From: Pseudomonadota bacterium
Lineage (GTDB): Bacteria > Myxococcota_A > Polyangia > GCA-2747355
Direction: 5' to 3'
DNA: 64,000 bases
Assembly: GCA_016702545.1 (NCBI GenBank)
Contig: JADJDT010000048.1
Coordinates: 43,501-107,500 of the forward strand
Notes under the pieces: model-generated
Database searches by the model: none
What the model was told of the DNA's origin: nothing
Seen by the model: only the letters and a program-made list of their open reading frames with translations
Translations under genes and position numbers: made by a program
Shown: positions 1-8,020 of the stretch, in pieces
How the letters are laid out: the number at the start of each line of letters is the position of its first letter
How positions within the stretch are numbered: position 1 is the stretch's first letter

Positions 1-1
1 G

Positions 2-286
2 TTCGAGGTCACGCAGTATCGGCTGGAGCACGAGTACGGGGCGGCGGCGCACTTCGAGAAGCTGCCCTACCAGCACGCGCGTTGGATCGAGGGCGAGGTG
101 ACCCTCGATCGCTTCGAGCGCCCCGGCTCCAGCACCTGCGTGCTCGACGTCGAGGGCCGCCCGCTGGTGCTCTTCGAGAGCGACTGGGCGCTGCGCCGCG
201 CCCAAGAGGAGCACCCGACGGTCAAGTTCATCGCTGCGGTCCAGCCCGGGCGCTCGTCGCGGGCGGCCGGCCGCACGGCGGGGTGA
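2..286 (+). CDS. prfC: Peptide chain release factor 3, C-terminal end (partial)
   Basis: The window opens inside this gene; 94 C-terminal residues are visible up to the TGA at 284-286. RF3 is the cytoplasmic GTPase that removes RF1/RF2 from the ribosome after termination. The visible part matches the RF3 C-terminal domain: a start like FEVTQYRLEHEYG, then ARWIEG, and near the end SDWALRRAQEEHPTVKF, which corresponds to the conserved region before the C-terminus of the E. coli protein. The GTPase domain lies outside the window, so RF3 is preferred over EF-G-like relatives only because of this C-terminal pattern. It converges on the next gene across 29 bp. Confidence 0.85.
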   Translation, partial: FEVTQYRLEHEYGAAAHFEKLPYQHARWIEGEVTLDRFERPGSSTCVLDVEGRPLVLFESDWALRRAQEEHPTVKFIAAVQPGRSSRAAGRTAG

Positions 287-315
287 GGGGCCAGGAGCGC
301 GGGGTGGGGCGAGGA

Positions 316-1686
316 TCAGGGGGAGAGGCGCTCCCGACGATAACCGGCCACCCCTGCCAACTCGTAACGGAGGCGGTCATGCATGCGACTCTTCCGGCCC
401 TGCCAGAACTCCCACGCCTCGGGGTGAAGGCGAACCCGCATCGCCCCATCCGGGCTCGCATCGAGTGTGGCGTTCGCCACCTGACCCAATTCGCGTTGCC
501 AGCAGGCCGTTGGGCTGACCGTGTAGCCTCCCCAGTGCGGCGGGCAAGGCGGTCCTCCCTGCGGTGCAAAGCGCAACGCATACCCAATCGCCTTCAGCAG
601 CAGCTCCGGTCGCCCAAAGATCACTTCGCTCTGATTTGAGGCCCAGGCTCCGACGCGAGACTGCCAATCCCGCGTCAGGAAATACGCCACCGACCGTGTA
701 CGCAGGACCTGGTCAACCGTGCCCTCGAACTCCAGTGCGCGACCGATCAGTGGGCACTCCAGGGAGACCGCAGCAAGGGGGTTCGCGGCAAGATCACGCC
801 CCTTTCGGCCCTGATAATTCGTAAAGAACAGGATCCCCGGATCGCCGGGTCCGTTCTTGACGAGCACCACGCGCTGCGAGGGCCCGAATTCGCGTTCGCC
901 GTCTAGCGACCCGCCCTGCGGTTCGATTGGGCGCGCCGTAGCGAGGCGCATCGCGAAAGGGTCGATCTGAGGCAAATCCGGTTGCTCGGTGTGGAGGCGT
1001 GCGTAGGCCTCATGAACCGCCAGAAGATATGCGTGAAGCAGCTCGTCTGAGTACGCCACCGCTTCTGCCGCGGACAACGCGATCCCCCTCACCTTCGCGG
1101 GACCCTCGACCGCCAGCGGCGCCGATCCGGCCAGCGGTTGCGGATCCATGCTGTCCAGGAGCTCCGCAAGGCCCTCGAAGCGCACCTGCCGCTGCAGATC
1201 CGGCCAGAAGAAGGAGAAGGCCGCCCGGGGATTATCCCTGAGGTGCGCCGCGGCACGGTTGCCCAACGCGAGCCGAAGCACCAGGCCCTCGTCGTCAGAC
1301 GACTCGACCACGGCGGGCGTACCCGAAGGCTGACCCGTCTCGCGATCGACCGTGCCGAACCACCCCTGCTCCGGGGGCAGCAGGACGGTGGGCGCCACTC
1401 GATGGATCCGATCGTGCGACGCCCTCGCGTCGTTCATCCAACGATCGAACAAGGCCTTCGGATCGGTCCCCGCCTCGCGCTCGGTCAGCGTATTCGCCGT
1501 ATAGCTGACGCGCCGCGTCGCGATTCCCTGCACGGGGTCAACGCCCGCCGCAGAGGGCTCTGCCGGGGCCTCCCCTTGGGAAACAGCCGCTACCACGGCT
1601 GCTGGGTCTCCGATGACGACCACCGTCATCGGCCAGACCATGAGCGACACCAAACGACTGCGCCTCCACGCCACGCTTCGCACCAT
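316..1686 (-). CDS. Exported tandem PNPOx-fold protein (PdxH-like, two barrels in one chain)
   Basis: 456 aa, about twice the length of PdxH. The ATG at 1686 is preceded by GGGGGAGG. Residues 1-38 look like a signal peptide: WRRSR, then a hydrophobic stretch to about 25, then Ala-rich sequence; the RR pair could mean Tat export, but the motif is weak. Residues about 70-180 resemble the N-terminal helix and barrel of PdxH without its catalytic residues. Residues about 244-456 are a fuller PdxH-like domain: QRVVLVK (R272, K277 equivalents of the substrate/FMN residues), YFLTRDWQS (Y335, R339, S343, the phosphate-binding set), GAWASNQS and the terminal RMHDR (R434, H436). PdxH oxidises pyridoxine or pyridoxamine phosphate with FMN as a homodimer. 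Here two barrels in one chain may form a pseudodimer, with the second half active. Its true substrate is unknown, and export would be odd for a B6 salvage enzyme. Confidence 0.75.
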   Translation of the reverse strand: MVRSVAWRRSRLVSLMVWPMTVVVIGDPAAVVAAVSQGEAPAEPSAAGVDPVQGIATRRVSYTANTLTEREAGTDPKALFDRWMNDARASHDRIHRVAPTVLLPPEQGWFGTVDRETGQPSGTPAVVESSDDEGLVLRLALGNRAAAHLRDNPRAAFSFFWPDLQRQVRFEGLAELLDSMDPQPLAGSAPLAVEGPAKVRGIALSAAEAVAYSDELLHAYLLAVHEAYARLHTEQPDLPQIDPFAMRLATARPIEPQGGSLDGEREFGPSQRVVLVKNGPGDPGILFFTNYQGRKGRDLAANPLAAVSLECPLIGRALEFEGTVDQVLRTRSVAYFLTRDWQSRVGAWASNQSEVIFGRPELLLKAIGYALRFAPQGGPPCPPHWGGYTVSPTACWQRELGQVANATLDASPDGAMRVRLHPEAWEFWQGRKSRMHDRLRYELAGVAGYRRERLSP

Positions 1687-1834
1687 CGACGCCTCCCCCT
1701 GGCTGCTCATGAATACGGTCCATCGCACCGTAACCCTCGCGCGACCACGCACCAGCGTCAACGACCATGCGAGTGAAGAGCACTCTCCGCGCGCGGCTTG
1801 ACCAGGAGGGCGGCCGCTGCCTAAGGTCGCCGCC

Positions 1835-3310
1835 GTGTCGCTCGCGCAGAAAACGGCCCGTAGCGCCGTCTGGACCGTGCTCTGCGGGCTGGTCGGCCGC
1901 GCCGCCGGGTTGCTCAGCACCTTCGTCGTCACGCGCTACATCAGCCCGCTGCACTACGGCGCGGTGTCGGTGGCCTCGGTGCTGGCGGTCAGCGCCGACG
2001 AGCTGACGCGCTGCGGGCTCTACCAGTACCTGGTGGCCAAACCCAGCGCCGGACGCTCCGCGGCCTTTCACGCCACCTTCTTTCACCTGAGCTTCGGCCT
2101 CGTCGCGCTGGCGGCGCTGGTCGCGCTGCGCACGCCGCTGGCGACGCTGATGCGCGCGCCGCTGGCGGCGGACTTCGTGCTCGGCCTGGCGCTCTCGTCG
2201 GCCTTCGACCGCGTCTCGGCCGGCCCCGAGACGCTGCTACACCGCCAGATGCGCTTCGGCGCGCTCGGCCTCAGCCGCGCCGCCGGCGACGTGGTCTTCG
2301 CCGCGCTGGTGATCGTGCTGGCCATCGCCGGCTTCGGCGGCTACGCCATCGTCTACGCCAACATCGCGCAGTGGGCCCTGCTGCTGCTGCTCTTCACCGT
2401 GCTGACGCACTGGCGCGACTGGATCGAGCCGCACGCGCTCACCCGGGACCAGACGCGCGCGCTCTTTGCCTTCGGGCTGCCGCTGGCGCTCGGTCACCTG
2501 GCCAATCACGCCTCGCGCCGCTGGGACAACCTGCTCTTCTCGCGCTTCTTCGGCCCCACCGTCGTCGGCCACTACAACCTGGCCTACAACCTCGCCGACA
2601 TGCCGGCGACCTACCTCGGCGAGAGCATCGGCGACGTGTTGCTGCCCTCCTTCGCCCGCATCGCGCGCGAGGACCGGCCCGCGGCGCTGCTGCGCGCGCT
2701 GCGCCTGCTGATGCTGCTGATGTGCCCGCTGGCCATCGGCCTCGCCGTCGTCGCCCCGACGGTGATCCACAGCTGCTTCGACCCGCGCTGGGCGCTCGCC
2801 AGCCCGATGCTGGCGCTCCTGGCCTCGCTCTCGCTGGCGCGGCCCGTGAGCTGGACGGTCGAGGCGTACCTCCAGTCCTGCGACCGCACCCGCGCGATCG
2901 CGCTGCTGCAGCTCGGCAAGGTCGCCGCCGTCTTCGGCCTGATCGCCCTGCTGGCGCCCCTCGGCCCGCTCTGGGCCTGCGCCGCCGTCGGCCCCGCCTT
3001 CGCGCTACAGAGCCTCGGCGGGCTCTACGTCATCAAACAGCTCGATGGTATCCCGCTACGACGCCTCCTCGCCGCGACGCTGACCGGCTTGCCGGCCGCG
3101 GCCGTGATGGCCGGCGCCGTGCTCGCGCTGCGCCGGCTCGTGCTCGCCCCCGCCGACCTCGACAACACCTACCTCGGCCTGGCCGCCGAGGTCGGCCTCG
3201 GCGCCCTCGCCTACCCCGCCGCCGCCCTGCTGCTGGCCCCGCAAGGTGCGCGCGAGCTGCTGGGGGTGCTGCTCGGCGCGCTGCGGCGCAGTCCACCAGG
3301 GCCCCTTTGA
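1835..3310 (+). CDS. Oligosaccharide flippase, Wzx/MOP superfamily
   Basis: 491 aa with a GTG start at 1835; a weak TAAGG lies upstream. The protein consists almost entirely of hydrophobic segments, which fits the 12-14 transmembrane helices of polysaccharide transporters (PST/Wzx, MviN-like). Typical features are the N-terminal AVWTVLCGLVGRAAGLLSTF and the helix-7 region with RRWDNLLFSRFFGPTVVGHY, a common signature of the polysaccharide-biosynthesis C-terminal domain. Such proteins flip undecaprenyl-linked sugar repeat units across the inner membrane. It is divergent from the tandem PNPOx gene (148 bp between starts) and stands about 48 kb from the Wza/Wzz/glycosyltransferase region, so it may serve another glycan. 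Confidence 0.85.
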   Translation: MSLAQKTARSAVWTVLCGLVGRAAGLLSTFVVTRYISPLHYGAVSVASVLAVSADELTRCGLYQYLVAKPSAGRSAAFHATFFHLSFGLVALAALVALRTPLATLMRAPLAADFVLGLALSSAFDRVSAGPETLLHRQMRFGALGLSRAAGDVVFAALVIVLAIAGFGGYAIVYANIAQWALLLLLFTVLTHWRDWIEPHALTRDQTRALFAFGLPLALGHLANHASRRWDNLLFSRFFGPTVVGHYNLAYNLADMPATYLGESIGDVLLPSFARIAREDRPAALLRALRLLMLLMCPLAIGLAVVAPTVIHSCFDPRWALASPMLALLASLSLARPVSWTVEAYLQSCDRTRAIALLQLGKVAAVFGLIALLAPLGPLWACAAVGPAFALQSLGGLYVIKQLDGIPLRRLLAATLTGLPAAAVMAGAVLALRRLVLAPADLDNTYLGLAAEVGLGALAYPAAALLLAPQGARELLGVLLGALRRSPPGPL

Positions 3311-3499
3311 ACCCAACGCCTCGCGGCCGCCCGCCCCCCGGTGGCGAGCGTGAGACTCTCTTGCTTCTCGCACCCGGCCTCCCTCGCCTCTCGCCGCCCC
3401 TGAGCTCACTGCATGCCTTGCCCGATGGAAGCTCGGCCGCGAGTCGAGGCCATCAGCGGCCACCCGCTTCGAGGATGCGAGTGGGTCTCGGCGAAACCG

Positions 3500-4057
3500 C
3501 TAACCTGGCGGCCGACCATCCCCTCCCTCATCGTAGGTGATCGCGATGACGGTCAGCAGCAACGTTCCCTTGGGGCGCTGCACGCGCACCTCATCGCCCT
3601 CCGCCTTGCCGAGCAGCGCCCGGCCGATCGGCGAGTCCACGCTGATGCGGCCCAGCCTGGGGTCGTATTCGTCCGGCCCGACGAGCTGGAAGCGAGAGGT
3701 CTCGCCTTCGCCGTCTTCGACCGTGACCCACGCACCGAAGAACACGCGTCCGTGCTGTTCCGGCGCCGGCTCGACCACTCGCAGCTCGTCGAGCCGCTTG
3801 CTGAGGAAGCGCATCCGTCGGTCGATCTCCCGCAGCTTCCTCTTGCCGTAGAGATACTCGGCATTCTCCGAGCGATCCCCGAGTGCCGCTGCGTCGGAGA
3901 CCTCCTGCGTCACCCGCGGGCGCTCGCTCCGCCACAGCCGGTCGAGCTCCTCGACGAGCACCCGTCGGCCGCGCGCCGTGATGTACGGGGTGGTGCTGCC
4001 CGAGGCAGAGCGGGTCGGGCCCTGCGGTAGCCGCGGCTTCATCGATCGTCGCGACAT
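3500..4057 (-). CDS. greB: Transcription elongation factor GreB
   Basis: 185 aa. The ATG at 4057 follows GAGGGAG; another in-frame ATG is five codons on. Gre factors enter the secondary channel of RNA polymerase and stimulate cleavage of backtracked RNA. The N-terminal coiled coil carries LWRSERPRVTQEVSDAA, then LGDRSENAEY (the acidic DRSENAEY tip is the GreB cleavage signature), then REIDRRMRFLSKRL. The C-terminal FKBP-like half has VFFGAWVTVEDGEGE, ISVDSPIGRALLGK and GDEVRV. VFFGAWVTVE and the RERP-type N-terminus fit GreB rather than GreA. An extra N-terminal stretch of about 23 Arg/Pro/Ser-rich residues precedes the family core. It converges on the flippase gene across 189 bp without an obvious terminator. 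Confidence 0.93.
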   Translation of the reverse strand: MSRRSMKPRLPQGPTRSASGSTTPYITARGRRVLVEELDRLWRSERPRVTQEVSDAAALGDRSENAEYLYGKRKLREIDRRMRFLSKRLDELRVVEPAPEQHGRVFFGAWVTVEDGEGETSRFQLVGPDEYDPRLGRISVDSPIGRALLGKAEGDEVRVQRPKGTLLLTVIAITYDEGGDGRPPG

Positions 4058-4278
4058 CGACAGGCTCCCTCGTTCATCCCTCGCGGCGCCCCTGCCTTCT
4101 CGCCGCCGGCGCGCGTGGCGGCCAGGCACGGGCGCGCGAGCGCGACTCGATCCGTTGGACCATTTCACGAAAAGCGGTCGGGAACCACCGGCGACCACTG
4201 CACCGAAACGTGATCCGCCCCCTTTGTCCGTGGGAGACTCGGACGGTGGGGAGCAACCCACCATAGTGGGAGGTATCG

Positions 4279-5307
4279 ATGATGCAGCTCTATTGGATGG
4301 GCGTCTGCGCCCTGATCTTGAGCCTGGTCGGGCGAACAGCGGGCGCGGCCGAGCCCCTCCCGGGCAGCGTGGACAACGGGAACGGCAGCTGGACCTACCG
4401 CTACGCGCCCAGCGGCGGCGCCAATGACGGCTCCGATCAGGGCGGGCCAAGCGCCGGCAAGGACCTCGTCGTCGCCGAGCACAGCCCGAGCACCGTGTTC
4501 GCCTACGCGGACGACGAGATGGGGCTCTACAACTCGTCCTGCAATCCCTTCATCGCGTGGGGCCTGCTGCGCTTCGACCTGGCGGGGCTTCCGAGCGCAA
4601 GCCAGGTCGAGCGGGTCAACCTGGTGTTCCACAGCAAGGCCTGGACGGCCTACTTCCCCTACCAGGTCGCCACCACGACCTACGACGTCTACCGTGTGAC
4701 CGAAGCCTGGGAGGAGAACACGGCCACCTGGAACAACCAGCCCGCTGTCGCCGCCGATCCCAGCGCCTCGCTCGGGGTGGCCACTGCGGAGGTGCAGCAC
4801 CCCAGCTACGCCTACGACGGGTTTGTCTCGATCCCGATCACCAGCCTGTACTTGAGCTGGATCAGCGGACAGCAGGCCAATCACGGGCTCTCGCTGCGCC
4901 GCCGCGAGTCGTTCTGCGAGAACGGCAACGCCAACCAGATCACCACCTCGGACGCCAGTGAGGCCGCCCGCCGACCCGCGCTGGAGATCGTCTACCGCGT
5001 GGCCCCGCTGCAGCCCGACGCGGGCCCGGCCGCCGACGGCAGCGCGCCGCGGGCCGATGCCGCGCCGCCCCACGAGGTCGGCATCGACAGCCGGGCGGCG
5101 CCAGACGCGGGCACGCGGTCGCGCGATGCTGCCGCCGCCACGCCGTTGGATGCCCGGCGCAGTGCTGCTGATGCCGCGCGGCGCGCCGATCGCCCGAGCG
5201 GCTCCGGATGCGCCTTGACCCCCTCCGCCGCCGACCTGCGATCACCGTGGCTGCTGCTGCTCGCGCTGATCGGCCTGGCCCAGTGGCGCCGGCGCCGCGG
5301 TCGCTAG
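4279..5307 (+). CDS. Secreted DNRLRE-domain protein with myxobacterial C-terminal sorting tail
   Basis: 342 aa. The ATG at 4279 is preceded by GGGAGG; the signal peptide spans about residues 1-23 and ends GRTAGAAEP. Residues about 55-235 resemble the DNRLRE domain of cell-surface proteins: GLLRFDLAGLPSASQVERV, YDVYRVTEAWEENTATWNNQ and GLSLRRRES. An Asp/Ala/Arg-rich linker follows (DAGPAADGSAPRADAA and similar), then SGSGCALTPS (Cys about 311), a hydrophobic helix LLLLALIGLA and a QWRRRRGR end. That tail layout resembles MYXO-CTERM sorting signals, where the Cys is thought to become the lipidated anchor after cleavage. The same SGCAL motif occurs in the beta-helix protein at 59682-61427. The stop codon TAG coincides with the CTAG that opens the hairpin repeat behind the gene. 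Confidence 0.8.
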   Translation: MMQLYWMGVCALILSLVGRTAGAAEPLPGSVDNGNGSWTYRYAPSGGANDGSDQGGPSAGKDLVVAEHSPSTVFAYADDEMGLYNSSCNPFIAWGLLRFDLAGLPSASQVERVNLVFHSKAWTAYFPYQVATTTYDVYRVTEAWEENTATWNNQPAVAADPSASLGVATAEVQHPSYAYDGFVSIPITSLYLSWISGQQANHGLSLRRRESFCENGNANQITTSDASEAARRPALEIVYRVAPLQPDAGPAADGSAPRADAAPPHEVGIDSRAAPDAGTRSRDAAAATPLDARRSAADAARRADRPSGSGCALTPSAADLRSPWLLLLALIGLAQWRRRRGR

Positions 5308-5468
5308 GCCAAAACAAGCGTCCCGCGCCTTTTGGGCCCAGATATGACTCAGGGGCTTTCGCAGCCCTGGTGGGGAGTGAATCCCCGACTTCACCCCATA
5401 ACGCTCGCCTTTGGCTCGTCTAGCCCGAAAACAAACGGCTCGCGCCCAAGCGCGCTTGTTTTCGGGCT
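5305..5468. repeat. Multi-hairpin intergenic repeat, copy 1
   Basis: Inverted relative to the copies at 31.1 and 51.5 kb. Order: hairpin D (5305-5340, degenerate, opening CTAGGCC), then GATATGACTCAG, hairpin C (GGGCTTTCGCAGCCC), hairpin B (GGGGAGTGAATCCCC), a conserved linker with TTCACCCCATAACGCTCGCC, and hairpin A (5420-5468) with arms CTAGCCCGAAAACAA and TTGTTTTCGGGCT. Hairpins B and C have shorter stems than in the other copies, so this copy has decayed. It begins at the TAG stop codon of the DNRLRE gene. Confidence 0.85.
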
Positions 5469-5604
5469 GGAGCCTGTCGGGAATGCTGCGCCACCCATCG
5501 CGCGTTACCGCGGCGCCGCCGCTGCCCTGGGGCTCGTCTTCGGCACTTTTGGGCCGAAGTGGCTGCCCGGTGCTCACGTACCGCGACATTTCCCGACAGA
5601 CTCC
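5469..5604. repeat. Inverted-repeat element abutting hairpin repeat copy 1
   Basis: The arms GGAGCCTGTCGGGAATG (5469-5485) and the complement of 5587-5604 match at 16 of 17-18 positions, with one base change and one inserted base. They enclose about 100 bp holding a smaller hairpin (CTTCGGC at 5538-5544, GCCGAAG at 5553-5559). A half-copy of hairpin D (CTAGGCCCAGAACAAGCGCG) follows at 5603. No ORF is convincing here. The rest of the gap up to the lipoprotein gene at 5813 holds nothing recognisable. Confidence 0.6.
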
Positions 5605-5812
5605 TAGGCCCAGAACAAGCGCGCCGCGCCGCACCGACCTGTGGTGCGATTCATCCAGGTGTCGCAAGAAGGCCACGGCGGAGGCACGGTCTTCTGCCGC
5701 TGCAGCCCCCGATCCAGGCCAGGCGAGGATGCCCGGAGGGGCACAGCGCTTGCTTCTACGCGAGCCGTGCCGCACCTCAGCGGCGGGTCCGCAGCGCGAA
5801 AGGCGACCGACG

Positions 5813-6478
5813 ATGAAACCGAGACTTCCAAGCCGCCTGCTCGCAACGCTGACGCTACTCACCACGCAAGCGCTCACCGCCTGCCTGCTCACCGCCTGCC
5901 TGCCTCATGTTGCGCGCAAGAACGCGCGCATCGAGCCCGGCGTGGATCTCGACCTCGCCGTCGGCGGCGTCCTGATCGGCGGCACCCCACCCACGCGTCA
6001 CCTCGAGGGTGAGCCGACCGAGCTGCGGCCCTTCGCCGAGGTCGACCTGCAGTTCGGCGCGCGACGCGCGAACAACCTCGGCTACGCGATCCAGCTCAAG
6101 GTTCCCCTGGTCTTCGTGCTCTCGAGCCTAGACCTCTACCTCGAGCTGCCAAGCACGAGCCCCTGGTACTACGGCGTCGGGGCCGAGCTCGGCCTGCAAT
6201 CGGGGGTCTATGGCGTCGTGACCTGGATGAGCCCGCGCCGCACTTACCTGACGCTCACCGGCCGCGCGCTGGCCGCGCCAAGCTACGACAACCATTGGGG
6301 CCTGATGCTCAATCCGCAGCTCAGCGCGGGATGGGCGGGTCGCCTGGCCGACCTCTCGCTCTTTGCCAGCTTCGGCCATGTCGTCGGCGGGGCCATCGAC
6401 ACCAACTGGTCGTGTGACGACTGCTATGCATCGCCCCGCAAGAACTTCCTGCTCTTCGGCACCTCAGTGCGCTTCTGA
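5813..6478 (+). CDS. Probable outer-membrane lipoprotein / small beta-barrel
   Basis: 221 aa. The ATG at 5813 is preceded by GAAAGG. The N-terminus has basic residues, a Leu/Thr-rich core and two possible lipobox Cys residues (LTAC, then LTACLP about seven residues later), so it is likely lipidated. The mature part has alternating polar/hydrophobic strands rich in Gly, Tyr and Leu (for example DLDLAVGGVLIGG, LDLYLELPS, WYYGVGAELGLQSGVYG) and ends in FGTSVRF; a terminal Phe is typical of outer-membrane barrels. I do not recognise a named family. A CDDC pair (WSCDDCYAS) near the C-terminus may form a disulfide. It stands alone between the repeat cluster and a convergent decarboxylase gene. Confidence 0.6.
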   Translation: MKPRLPSRLLATLTLLTTQALTACLLTACLPHVARKNARIEPGVDLDLAVGGVLIGGTPPTRHLEGEPTELRPFAEVDLQFGARRANNLGYAIQLKVPLVFVLSSLDLYLELPSTSPWYYGVGAELGLQSGVYGVVTWMSPRRTYLTLTGRALAAPSYDNHWGLMLNPQLSAGWAGRLADLSLFASFGHVVGGAIDTNWSCDDCYASPRKNFLLFGTSVRF

Positions 6479-6489
6479 CCATTGCGGCA

Positions 6490-6511
6490 CCCGCCGGCGT
6501 CCGGCGGCGGG
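6490..6511. terminator. GC hairpin between convergent genes
   Basis: CCCGCCG (6490-6496) pairs with CGGCGGG (6505-6511) 12 bp after the stop of the lipoprotein gene. There is no T-tract, so it is at best a weak or factor-dependent terminator. Confidence 0.3.
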
Positions 6512-6658
6512 CACGATTCGGTACGACTCGGCGAGAGCAGGGGCGCTCGGGTAAGCGCTCTCGGCGGGTGCCGCGAGCTCGAGCTCCGTGGGCGGATCAG
6601 CCTCGGCGCTGGCGGCCAGCGGATCGGCGGGCGGCAGTTCGACGCGGCGCTGCTCAGC

Positions 6659-7948
6659 TCAGGCGAAGTGCGTCGCCGCCAGCCGTCGCCGGCCCACGCT
6701 CACCTCGCCGCCGTGCTGCACCAGCTCGACGGGGGTGTCGTGGCCAAGGAAGAGCAGCGGGCTGGCCGAGAAGGTGTAGGCGCCGCAGGCGTGGAAGGCC
6801 ACCAGGTCGCCGGGCTCGGCGCGCGGCAGGTCGATCGCGCGGGCCAGCGAGTCGAGCGGCGTGCAGAGCGGGCCGACCAGCTCCTGACGCTCGGGCGCGG
6901 CGTCGGGGTGCGTCAGGTTGGAGACGGCGTAGTTCTTCTTCACGAGCTGGCCGAAGTTGCCGGTGGCCGCGAAGCAGTGGTTCATCCCGCCGTCGAGGAT
7001 CGCGAAGCGCTTGCCGCGCGTGACCTTGACCTCGACCACGCGGGCCACATAGACGCCGTAGGGGCCGATCAGATACCGGCCCAGCTCGAGCACGAAGCGC
7101 GTCGCGGCGAAGCGCGGCTCAGCGGCCTGGGCCTGGGTCAGCAGCTCGCCGAGCTGGGGCGCCAAGGTCTCGACCTCGAGCGCCTGCTGGCCCGCAAAAT
7201 AGGGGATGCCGAAGCCGCCGCCGAGGTTGACCACGCGCGGCGCGAGCTCGTGCTCGCCGGCCAAGCGCGCCACCAGCGTCAGCGTCGCGCGCACGTTGTC
7301 GAGGATCGCCGCCGCGTCGAGGCACTGCGTGCCGGCGTAGACGTGCAGCCCGTGCAGCTCGAGCGCCGGATCGGCCAGGGCCGCGCGCAGGGGCTGCTCC
7401 AGCTCCTCCTCGGCGATGCCGAACTGCGAGGCCTGCCCGCCCATCTTCATCATGAAGGCGTTGGGGATGTGCGCCGGGTTGATCCGCAGAGTGATGGCCG
7501 CGCGGCGACCGAGCTGCCGCGCCACGGCACCGAGGCGCCGCAGCTCGCCCGGGGACTCGACGCTGATCAGCCCGACACCCAGCTGCAGCGCCTCGCGCAG
7601 CTCCTCGTCGCTCTTGCCCGGGCCGGCGAAGCTCATCGTCGCTGGCGCGTAGCCAGCCGCGCAGGCCAGGCGCACCTCGCCGATCGACGAGACGTCGAGC
7701 CCACCGACGCGCCCGCGCAGCAGCTCGAGCACGCGCGCGTTGGCGTTGGCCTTCATCGCGTAGAGCACCGAGGCCGTCGCCGGCAGCGGCGCGACCAGGC
7801 GCGCGAGCTGCGCCAGCGCGGCATCCAGGTCGTAGAGGAAGAAGGGCGTACCGTGGCGCGCGGCCAGCGCGGTCAGCTGCGAGCCCTCCCACGCGGGGCC
7901 TGACGACGGCGCGGAAGAAGCTGCCTGAGGCTCATGGTCCGACGTCAT
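6659..7948 (-). CDS. Type III PLP-dependent decarboxylase (DapDC/ODC/BtrK-like)
   Basis: 429 aa. PLP-Lys motif YAMKANAN (K66), then GGLDVSSIGEVRLA, MSFAGPGKSDEEL, VSVESPGEL-like VESPGELRRLG, HVYAGTQ, GGGFGIPY (phosphate loop), ELGRYLIGPYGVYV, DGGMNHCFAATG, the Cys motif GPLCTPLDSLA and CGAYTFSASPLLF. These are the landmarks of the alanine-racemase-fold decarboxylases. FAATGNFG and ELGRYLIGPYGVYV resemble the group linked to exosortase loci and to BtrK, which decarboxylates an aminoacyl group on a carrier protein, more than true LysA. Substrate cannot be read from sequence. An ACP and AMP ligase that would complete such a set lie at 49.7-51.5 kb. It is the last of three minus-strand genes (8934-10127, 8021-8887, this one), with gaps of 46 and 72 bp. 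Confidence 0.8.
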   Translation of the reverse strand: MTSDHEPQAASSAPSSGPAWEGSQLTALAARHGTPFFLYDLDAALAQLARLVAPLPATASVLYAMKANANARVLELLRGRVGGLDVSSIGEVRLACAAGYAPATMSFAGPGKSDEELREALQLGVGLISVESPGELRRLGAVARQLGRRAAITLRINPAHIPNAFMMKMGGQASQFGIAEEELEQPLRAALADPALELHGLHVYAGTQCLDAAAILDNVRATLTLVARLAGEHELAPRVVNLGGGFGIPYFAGQQALEVETLAPQLGELLTQAQAAEPRFAATRFVLELGRYLIGPYGVYVARVVEVKVTRGKRFAILDGGMNHCFAATGNFGQLVKKNYAVSNLTHPDAAPERQELVGPLCTPLDSLARAIDLPRAEPGDLVAFHACGAYTFSASPLLFLGHDTPVELVQHGGEVSVGRRRLAATHFA

Positions 7949-8020
7949 CGGGGCACTATAGGCTGGCGGCGCCGCCGTCGTAAGAGGGCCTGTCGCCCGT
8001 CGCCATAGACCCGCGCCCGC

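Noticed and set aside
3311..3499. Inverted CTCGCGGCCG / CGGCCGCGAG pair between flippase and greB as terminator
   Set aside because: The arms are about 100 bp apart and no T-run follows, so a terminator is unlikely.
6482..7903. Long plus-strand ORF opposite the PLP decarboxylase
   Set aside because: Antisense shadow in high-GC DNA; the minus strand has clear family motifs, while the plus frame is Arg/Gln/Gly-rich without motifs.
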